Source: JAFGPJ01 sp964439135
Lineage (GTDB): Bacteria > Planctomycetota > Phycisphaerae > Sedimentisphaerales > Anaerobacaceae
NCBI GenBank assembly: GCA_964439135.1
Contig: CAYTNN010000189.1
Span: 1 to 8,707, forward strand
DNA length: 8,707 nt
Reading direction: 5' to 3'
A program made the position numbers and the translations under genes. Of this stretch, positions 1 through 4,981 are shown piece after piece. The notes under the pieces were generated by a model. The model saw only the letters and a list, made by a program, of their open reading frames with translations. It was not told where the DNA came from and searched no databases. Within the stretch, counting starts at the first letter, position 1. Each line of letters begins with the position of its first letter.

Positions 1-1853
1 CTCTTCGACAGGGTAATAGTACTTCGGGAAAAGTCCGCAATGGGGATCTGGTCGATATGCCATATGGCCGTTTTCATGTGACATACCGAGCCGATAAAAT
101 ACCCGTTGGGTTTGGAGATAGAGTTGTCGGTGAACGTTTTTCCGGGATTCGCGATAGCAGTTGGATAGCTCCACCCGGCATTCGGATATCGCGAGCGATT
201 GAGCAGCTCCCCATTCTGAAAGACCTGTTTGATGGCGAAGTTACTGTCCGGGTGGGATTGCACCCGGGCCGCCACATCCGCAACGTAGATGTGCTCCCAG
301 TATGGATTCCCGGCACAATCGCCGGGGCCGGCACACTTCTGCCAGTCTGTCACGGGTTCTGCCGCGTTGATTATTGCCTTGCCTTCATCTCCGGGGTAAG
401 CCCATATCCTTATGGGTTTCGCTTCCGTTCCGCTTTTTGTCAGGATTACCGTTTCTCTGTAGGTCCCGGCTTTGACCAGGAGGATGTCTCCCGGCTGCAG
501 CGATTGTGTGCCTCTGAGAATCGTCTTCCAGGGTTGAGCTTCGGTCCCGGGATTGGTGTCACGGGCATCGGGATTGTCAGTATCGACATAATAGAATGCG
601 GCCGAGGCCAGTTCCGCCGGCCTGGTCGTGAAACTCCAGACATCGCCTTTATGTGTTGTGTCCCCGTCATACTCATCAACGCGCCAATAGTACGTCTTAT
701 CGGGTTCGAGGGAGCCACAGACGTATTCGGTAAACGGCTGAGTTATTCCTGTCTCAGCATTTGCTACGGCGTCAAAATCATCGCCGAAGCACACCGTGTG
801 CAGTCTGGTGTCGAAGCCGGCAGCCCACGTGAGGGTTGCTTGCGTAGCTACGAACCGGGCGCCGTCAGGCGGGACAGGATTGTAGGCTTTTTCGGAGGGA
901 ACGACGAATCTCCACACGTCGCCCCTGTGCCTGGTCACGCCGTCGATTTCCACTTCATCGATGCGCCAGTAATACGTTGTGCCACGAACCAGGCCATCCG
1001 GATAAGGCGAATCGGGCAGCCCGACATAAAAATAGCTCGAGGGCTGGTTGCCTCGGAAGGTCTCACCGGCGCGGTTGCTGACGTCTGCGAAGCTATCGCC
1101 GAAGTAAATATCGTGCGAGTCGGCTGTGGAACCCGGTATCCAGCTCAAAACCGCCCACGTGTCGGGGTGGATGGCGCCATCTTCGGGTTCGGGCTCCGTA
1201 GCTGTCACGGGATGCCCGACTGTCAGATTGTCGAACGTGTACGTGCGCACCTCGCCCGCGGAGTGCGAGGTGACGAAGAGGCCTGCAAAGACGTTTGCCG
1301 CCATCGAAATATCTACTGGATTCGCCGTAGAGTCTTCCGTGTAGCCATCGGGCTGTTGCACCCAGTCAACGCCGTCTGTCGAGGAGTAGGCTGTGATAGT
1401 ATTCCCTTCGCGTTTCAGTCTCACCCAGTGAGGCGGCGCCGCCGTGGGGTTGCCGTGTGCGCTGTAAGAACGGCCGCCGGTGGTCGGGCGATTCTGGAAG
1501 ATCAAGCCACCGCCCTCGCCACCGGTTATCGCCATGATTGCATGCTTGGAGCCCGTCGCAAGCGTCTCGCGAATCATCACTCCGCCCTTGGACCATCTGT
1601 CTGAGCCGCTGCCACGGCTGACGACGCGCGCCGTGATCTCACCGTCGCCGTATAGGGGCAGATAGACAAAGTGAAAGGCGTCCGAACTGCCCCAGACGTC
1701 GGCTCCGTCCCCGCTCACGGTCCACGTGCCGCCGGCCTCATTGGCGCTGCCGCCGGTCGTGCCGATGTCCCGCTCTGACCACCCGTCCGGTATCGCCGCC
1801 GAGGCATGGCACGAGAGCAGTGCCGCCAGAATTAGTACTAATTTCTTCAACAT
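1..1853 (-). CDS. Secreted multidomain LamG/Fn3-like/right-handed beta-helix protein, 3' end cut by window edge
   Basis: The frame is open from ATG 1853 to the left edge (617 codons visible), so the C-terminus is missing. Residues 1-19 are a signal peptide (MLKKLVLILAALLSCHASA, likely cut after ASA). Residues about 21-215 look like a concanavalin/LamG-type domain (DUF1349-like, with WSKGGVMIRE and HWVRLKREG..I.AYSS.DG..W). Residues about 216-318 and 322-411 are two related Fn3-like modules, each ending TYYWR(I/V)DE...GDVW(R/S)F, a style common in Planctomycetota. From about 419 a right-handed beta-helix starts (YYVDTDNPD...PGTEAQPWKTI...L.PGD.LLVKAGTYRE), followed by KQVFQNGELLNRSRYPN, as in polysaccharide lyase-like beta-helix proteins. 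The protein is probably exported and acts on or binds a polysaccharide. Substrate and catalytic residues cannot be assigned because the helix core lies outside the window. ATG 1853 is chosen for its signal peptide and AGGAG seven bases upstream. It is the last visible gene of the sigma factor operon. Confidence 0.85.
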   Translation of the reverse strand, partial: MLKKLVLILAALLSCHASAAIPDGWSERDIGTTGGSANEAGGTWTVSGDGADVWGSSDAFHFVYLPLYGDGEITARVVSRGSGSDRWSKGGVMIRETLATGSKHAIMAITGGEGGGLIFQNRPTTGGRSYSAHGNPTAAPPHWVRLKREGNTITAYSSTDGVDWVQQPDGYTEDSTANPVDISMAANVFAGLFVTSHSAGEVRTYTFDNLTVGHPVTATEPEPEDGAIHPDTWAVLSWIPGSTADSHDIYFGDSFADVSNRAGETFRGNQPSSYFYVGLPDSPYPDGLVRGTTYYWRIDEVEIDGVTRHRGDVWRFVVPSEKAYNPVPPDGARFVATQATLTWAAGFDTRLHTVCFGDDFDAVANAETGITQPFTEYVCGSLEPDKTYYWRVDEYDGDTTHKGDVWSFTTRPAELASAAFYYVDTDNPDARDTNPGTEAQPWKTILRGTQSLQPGDILLVKAGTYRETVILTKSGTEAKPIRIWAYPGDEGKAIINAAEPVTDWQKCAGPGDCAGNPYWEHIYVADVAARVQSHPDSNFAIKQVFQNGELLNRSRYPNAGWSYPTAIANPGKTFTDNSISKPNGYFIGSVCHMKTAIWHIDQIPIADFSRSTITLSK

Positions 1854-1860
1854 GGTTCCT

Positions 1861-1865
1861 CTCCT
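1861..1865 (-). promoter_or_regulatory. Ribosome binding site fixing the start of the beta-helix protein
   Basis: AGGAG lies seven bases before ATG 1853. The same frame is open upstream to another ATG at 1973, but that would put 40 basic, non-signal residues before the signal peptide. This site supports the internal ATG at 1853. Confidence 0.7.
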
Positions 1866-1878
1866 TTCAAAATGATTA

Positions 1879-1998
1879 CTATGTGGGCAGGTATGTATCG
1901 CCGCCCTTGACTGTTTCATCTGTCCCTTTATCCTTGCCTGCTTTCTTACCTTCGCGGTCCTCGGGAACGCCATTCCCGCCCGTTCCGCAGCACACGCC
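1879..1998 (-). other. In-frame open extension beyond the TAG stop of the 458-residue protein
   Basis: After the TAG at 2001-1999 the same frame continues for 39 sense codons to a TAG-TAA pair (TAG at 1881-1879, TAA next). The translation is hydrophilic and charged, rich in Gly, Lys, Asp, Glu and Thr (for example PEDREGKKAGKDKGTDETVK). It begins with GTG as its second codon and has no ATG in frame. It could be a disordered C-terminal tail reached by stop readthrough, the remnant of a longer protein, a small GTG-started gene, or a chance open stretch. A run of 39 codons is not long enough to prove coding. Confidence 0.25.
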
Positions 1999-3375
1999 CT
2001 AATACACCTTCTTGAAGACCATCGGCACCGGCTGCGAGAGGTGGAAACTGCCTTGGGGGTAAATCATTCCTCTGTCCACGACGAGATTGCCTTCCTTGTC
2101 GAGGTATCCACGGTAGACGTAGAAGTTCGTGCCCCTCATGTCCTTGATATCCATGAAGGCTTCTTTGAGGGTCAGGAACCATGTGCCCGATACGCTCACC
2201 CCGCCTCTGGTCGATGCTGATTCTTCGCTCTTTTTGAACACACACACACCTGTGGGCTGGATATCGATTGTCTGGATATCGTCTTTCGCGATAGCCTGCC
2301 ACTGTCCCAGGAACGCCATCTCCGGCACCGGTTCGACCCGGGCTCTCGTGACGTCCACGAGCTCGCTTATGCCCAGGCGATTGGCAACCGCCTTGACAGC
2401 ATCGGCTGTCTGCCTTGCCAATGCAGCACTTGCCTCATCATACTCGATCCGGTACTTGAGCGGGACATTCCCTGGATACGTGAGGCGCCACAGGATATTC
2501 TGATCGAGGTCGTTCGGCTCGACCGGACCTGAGACGAGGGCTTGGGATGCCCCATCGGGTCGACGAACCGGTAATACAGCAACCAATGTCCTTATGGTGC
2601 CCCCCCGGAGGAAGAACGTGGATTCGCCGGAACCCTGCTGTATTGTTATTGGTTCCATATGCACCACGACCTCCATTTGGCGGTTGGCCTCTATAACCAG
2701 CGAGATAACCTTGCTGCGCAGGTCTCTGGCTGCACTGCTCATCGCAGCCGTGTGATGAATATCGATTCTTATGGGCAGGTGGTCTTCATCCTTCAATCTG
2801 TCTCGGACAAAGTCCAACGCCTTTCTTTCGGACAGCAATCCTGATGACTTGAAACGCCACGTGGCCCAGAACTCCTCAAATGGTTTTAAGGTCTCGAGCA
2901 CATACACGCCCTGATCGAGCGCGTGGAGGTGTACCCATGTATTGAGGCTCTGGAGTGACTTCTCATCGAAAGCGTGCTTTGGGATGACACCCATCAACTC
3001 CCTTAGATTCGCCAGCTCCGCTGCAAGTTTTGATTCCAGTTCCGTTTTAGCCAGCAGCAGTTCATACTGTATTTCGGCCGGTCCCGTTGCCGCTTCGACC
3101 TTTCGGAAAACCTCTGCGATCTGCTGGTCGAGCAGCTTGATCTGCACGTAGCCGAGTGTGACCTTGCGGATGACTTCCAACTTTTCTTTCTGTAAGAGGT
3201 CTTTGCGGCTCTCCATGGTCACTCGAATCAGCTCGCTTAACTCCGGGTCATCCACCTTCTGCACGCGATCCAGAACGCTTGGCGTCTTGCTCTGGGCCAT
3301 CGCAACCCCCGCCAAGACCACTGGCAGAACCACGCAAAGGACACACAACAACTTTTTGATCCATCCAGTTCTCAT
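1999..3375 (-). CDS. Secreted protein of unknown family in ECF sigma factor operon
   Basis: 458 residues, family not recognised. Residues 1-27 are a signal peptide (basic start, long hydrophobic core, AMA just before Gln28), so the mature protein is likely periplasmic or extracellular. Residues about 45-130 are rich in Lys, Glu and Leu and look helical or coiled-coil. Residues about 165-345 mix predicted helices and strands without a motif I know. Residues about 353-458 begin FLGQWQAIAKDDIQTIDIQPTG and end PVPMVFKKVY, a pattern like a small lipocalin-like beta-barrel (compare the 'GxW' start of such domains); this is a weak resemblance. The start has GGAG eight bases upstream, inside the end of the preceding gene, whose TGA is only three bases before this ATG, so translation is probably coupled. 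Placed after a sigma factor and membrane anti-sigma candidate, it may be a sensor, partner or target of that system; this is inference. The frame is intact through a G7 run and an (AC)6 run. Confidence 0.85.
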   Translation of the reverse strand: MRTGWIKKLLCVLCVVLPVVLAGVAMAQSKTPSVLDRVQKVDDPELSELIRVTMESRKDLLQKEKLEVIRKVTLGYVQIKLLDQQIAEVFRKVEAATGPAEIQYELLLAKTELESKLAAELANLRELMGVIPKHAFDEKSLQSLNTWVHLHALDQGVYVLETLKPFEEFWATWRFKSSGLLSERKALDFVRDRLKDEDHLPIRIDIHHTAAMSSAARDLRSKVISLVIEANRQMEVVVHMEPITIQQGSGESTFFLRGGTIRTLVAVLPVRRPDGASQALVSGPVEPNDLDQNILWRLTYPGNVPLKYRIEYDEASAALARQTADAVKAVANRLGISELVDVTRARVEPVPEMAFLGQWQAIAKDDIQTIDIQPTGVCVFKKSEESASTRGGVSVSGTWFLTLKEAFMDIKDMRGTNFYVYRGYLDKEGNLVVDRGMIYPQGSFHLSQPVPMVFKKVY

Positions 3376-3378
3376 GTT

Positions 3379-3921
3379 TCAATCTCCAAAAGACTGTGCA
3401 AGAACTCGATTCACACTCTCAGCCAACGGGTGCAGGCCCGGCATGTCCATCGGTTCCATACGTTTATTCTGATTCTCGACAGATCCACCGGTGGCGAACA
3501 CCTGCCCCGTCTCGGCTTCCGCGGTGACCGTGTCAACGGGCAGCAGTCTGCCGGCGCGGTCGACGGCTCGAGCCATGCGGTCCTGCATACCCAACTGCCT
3601 GAAGAGACGGGCGGCGTCCAGCCATGCGACGAGTTCACTCGGTACGGTTACGCCATCGGGCTCGGCTGCCGCCCGCGGCGGCGCGACATCCACGCTCCCC
3701 GGCAACGCACGTGGCACCGACAGGCGACCGCCAAGAAACGCGACACCGGCGATCAGGACCGCGGCTGCCGTCAATTCCGCCCTCCGCCAGGCGGAACGCC
3801 GCCGCCGAACCCGAACCAGCGCAGCCGTCGAGTCACGGAGCGTCTGTTGCTTCAACGCTTCTCGTGGCCGATCATCCGAAAAATGCCGCCTTAGATATGT
3901 ATCCACATCCTTATCATTCAT
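3379..3921 (-). CDS. Single-pass membrane protein, putative anti-sigma factor
   Basis: 180 residues. The N-terminal 47 residues are cytoplasmic in character (charged, with a run of Arg near 38-47), followed by one hydrophobic segment at about 49-67 (ELTAAAVLIAGVAFLGGRL). An exported or periplasmic part of about 110 residues follows, with a Pro/Ala-rich linker (69-90) and a helical stretch at about 95-127. Size, topology and position right after an ECF sigma gene fit an anti-sigma factor that holds the sigma factor at the membrane. I see no zinc-binding HxxxCxxC motif, so it is not a classic ZAS-type anti-sigma factor, and the assignment rests on context and topology. AAGG lies about seven bases before ATG 3921. 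It starts 21 bases after the sigma factor stop and ends three bases before the next ATG, so the three genes are surely cotranscribed. Confidence 0.8.
   Translation of the reverse strand: MNDKDVDTYLRRHFSDDRPREALKQQTLRDSTAALVRVRRRRSAWRRAELTAAAVLIAGVAFLGGRLSVPRALPGSVDVAPPRAAAEPDGVTVPSELVAWLDAARLFRQLGMQDRMARAVDRAGRLLPVDTVTAEAETGQVFATGGSVENQNKRMEPMDMPGLHPLAESVNRVLAQSFGD
3384..3387 (-). promoter_or_regulatory. Ribosome binding site inside the upstream gene
   Basis: GGAG lies eight bases before ATG 3375 and within the final codons of the anti-sigma-like gene (stop TGA at 3381-3379). The arrangement suggests coupled translation of the two proteins. Confidence 0.6.
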
Positions 3922-3942
3922 AATGTCACCTTGCTTAATGTA

Positions 3943-4482
3943 TCACTCCATAGTTCGCATCTGTTCGTAAACATGGGCAAAGCCGGCCCGGGCGCGCCGC
4001 AGCAATGATTCGATTGCCTCGATGCTTGCATCGCTGTCTGCGGCGATTTCCTTCATGCTGAGCCCTCGGAGGTATTTAGCCTCGAGCACTATGCGATAAT
4101 GCGAGGGCAACCGGGCGAGCGCATCATGCACCCGCAAATCAGGCTCTTCCCGCGTGACCGTCTCAGAGCTGCCCTTCGCAGAGGATTTCTCGTGCCGCTT
4201 CCGCCGCTGCTCGCTGGTCCGGATCGCCATGAGGCGGTTCCTCGCAATCCCCAACAACCATGCTCGAAAGGTTGCCCGACCGGGATCGAAACGATGGATC
4301 CGCCGGGCCGCAGTAACAAAAACCTGCTGGGCCAGTTCCTCGGCCAAGTCATGCCGGCCGCCCGCAAGCGCGATGCAGAACCGGTACACTGCTTCGAAGT
4401 GCCGCTCGAACAACTGCTGCCATGCCTGCTCGCTGCCAGTTTGCGCGGCGTTTATCGCAAACGTCTCGGAATCCACATTCAT
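3943..4482 (-). CDS. ECF-type sigma-70 family RNA polymerase sigma factor
   Basis: 179 residues, the usual length of an ECF sigma factor, with only regions 2 and 4. Region 2 spans about residues 20-90: the core-binding part includes DLAEELAQQVFVTAARR (45-61), and the -10 recognition part includes FDPGRATFRAWLLGIARNRL (65-84). A charged linker at about 90-115 follows. Region 4 spans about 117-170 (DALARLPSHYRIVLEAKYLRG, then the helix-turn-helix around LSMKEIAADSDASIEAIESLLRRAR), which would bind the -35 element. It directs transcription of a dedicated regulon, likely including its own operon. The start at ATG 4482 gives a normal N-terminus, but no clear Shine-Dalgarno is seen upstream, so expression may be low or controlled. 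The gene product 21 bases downstream is the likely membrane-bound inhibitor. I cannot assign the ECF group by eye. Confidence 0.95.
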   Translation of the reverse strand: MNVDSETFAINAAQTGSEQAWQQLFERHFEAVYRFCIALAGGRHDLAEELAQQVFVTAARRIHRFDPGRATFRAWLLGIARNRLMAIRTSEQRRKRHEKSSAKGSSETVTREEPDLRVHDALARLPSHYRIVLEAKYLRGLSMKEIAADSDASIEAIESLLRRARAGFAHVYEQMRTME

Positions 4483-4544
4483 TAGTCGATTGCTTGGAAC
4501 TCAGCGTACTATTGTCGGTCACGTCTCTGTAACTATTTCTCGCC

Positions 4545-4573
4545 CCGGCAGGAAAATCCGTCGCCAATGCCGG
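4545..4573 (-). repeat. Inverted repeat in the leader of the sigma factor operon
   Basis: Six-base arms CCGGCA and TGCCGG are separated by 17 bases, between the predicted transcription start (about 4580) and the sigma factor ATG. It could form a hairpin in the mRNA leader or be a dimeric protein site. The short arms make this a weak call. Confidence 0.3.
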
Positions 4574-4587
4574 AAAAAACTCTGAGA

Positions 4588-4596
4588 ATTATACCA
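4588..4596 (-). promoter_or_regulatory. Extended -10 promoter for the sigma factor operon
   Basis: The minus strand reads TGGTATAAT: a perfect TATAAT at 4593-4588 preceded by the TGn extended -10 motif. No good -35 hexamer lies 16-18 bases upstream, as expected for extended -10 promoters. The predicted start is near 4580, giving a leader of about 98 bases before ATG 4482. It looks like a housekeeping-sigma promoter, not one read only by the encoded ECF factor. Confidence 0.55.
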
Positions 4597-4622
4597 CGGC
4601 AACCCCGGCTTTACACAGGCAA

Positions 4623-4634
4623 ATTCACATTCAC
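4623..4634 (-). repeat. Tandem hexamer upstream of the sigma operon promoter
   Basis: ATTCAC occurs twice in direct succession on the + strand (GTGAATGTGAAT on the minus strand). It lies 30-41 bases upstream of the TATAAT, just beyond where a -35 element would be. It is a possible regulator site or a chance repeat. Confidence 0.2.
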
Positions 4635-4657
4635 GGAGGTCGCCGGCGGCCTGTCAA

Positions 4658-4695
4658 GCTGGCGTGCCAGGGGCCGGGACTCTCCAGGGCCCAGC
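4658..4695 (-). terminator. GC-rich stem-loop just after the small membrane peptide gene
   Basis: Starting one base after the TGA of the 40-codon gene, arms GCTGG and CCAGC enclose further complementary G/C runs (GGGCC and GGCCC nearby). A stable hairpin is likely, but no U-run follows, so it is not a typical intrinsic terminator. It may still end or protect the short transcript. Confidence 0.3.
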
Positions 4696-4696
4696 G

Positions 4697-4819
4697 TCAA
4701 GAGGCGTTGCAAACGGTGAGGAAAAAACCGATAAACGACTCGACGAAAAGAAGAGCCGAGGAAAAAATTACGCCGGCCAACACTAAGATTAAAACGATAA
4801 TTGCGGGATAGTGATCCAT
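4697..4819 (-). CDS. Small single-pass membrane peptide, 40 residues, unknown family
   Basis: A short open frame runs from ATG 4819 to TGA 4697. The product starts MDHYPAIIVLILVLAGVIF and ends FFLTVCNAS. It is almost wholly hydrophobic from residue 6 to 37, with one acidic residue (Glu27) inside or at the edge of the membrane span. Asp2 and His3 at the start and the polar Asn-Ala-Ser end fit a single membrane helix, perhaps kinked. AGGAG lies six bases before the ATG, the best-placed ribosome site in the region, and a candidate promoter is at 4861-4889. It stands alone between the ABC permease and the sigma factor operon, on the same strand. I recognise no family. Options are a regulator or subunit of a membrane complex (for example the upstream ABC exporter), a toxin-like peptide, or a chance frame. 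The ribosome site and the clean hydrophobic profile argue against chance. Confidence 0.6.
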   Translation of the reverse strand: MDHYPAIIVLILVLAGVIFSSALLFVESFIGFFLTVCNAS

Positions 4820-4825
4820 AATAAT

Positions 4826-4830
4826 CTCCT
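4826..4830 (-). promoter_or_regulatory. Ribosome binding site of the small membrane peptide
   Basis: AAGGAG on the minus strand, with AGGAG six bases before ATG 4819, is a near-consensus Shine-Dalgarno. It is the main evidence that the 40-codon frame is translated. Confidence 0.6.
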
Positions 4831-4860
4831 TAAAGAACCTGGTGTTAAAACGAGTCAGCG

Positions 4861-4889
4861 ATAATAGAGACAGCTTTTGCTGAAGTCCA
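4861..4889 (-). promoter_or_regulatory. Candidate sigma70-like promoter for the small membrane peptide
   Basis: Minus-strand TGGACT (4889-4884, four of six matches to TTGACA) and TATTAT (4866-4861, five of six to TATAAT) are separated by exactly 17 bases. The spacer contains the perfect short palindrome CAGC-AAAA-GCTG (4882-4871), which could be an operator. The predicted leader is about 35 bases. Confidence 0.35.
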
Positions 4890-4981
4890 TTCTACTGAAT
4901 TTTACCGTTTTTATTAAGATGTCCTTATACATACTACGCGGGAATTACAGCCGGCCCTTTGGCGAAACAGGGCGGATTGGC

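Noticed and set aside
57..1604. A 515-codon open frame on the + strand
   Set aside because: It lies opposite the secreted beta-helix protein, whose minus-strand frame shows a signal peptide and clear domains. The + translation has no recognisable domain and looks like a shadow of the codon bias of the real gene.
1854..1973. Upstream extension of the beta-helix protein to ATG 1973
   Set aside because: The added 40 residues are basic and irregular and would bury the signal peptide; AGGAG at 1861-1865 fits ATG 1853 much better.
1946..2302. A 118-codon minus-strand frame overlapping the end of the 458-residue protein
   Set aside because: It is an alternative frame inside an intact gene, with Arg-rich translation and no own ribosome site seen.
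3430..3970. Several + strand frames of 99-159 codons opposite the anti-sigma-like gene
   Set aside because: They are Arg/Pro/Ser-rich antisense shadows; the minus-strand gene has good ribosome site, spacing and membrane segment.
4099..4585. + strand frames of 128 and 143 codons opposite the sigma factor
   Set aside because: They overlap a clear ECF sigma factor gene on the other strand and show no domain.
4900..4981. Possible intrinsic terminator after the ABC permease
   Set aside because: A five-base GCCCT/AGGGC pairing with a ten-base loop is present near 4958-4977, but it is short and no U-run follows.
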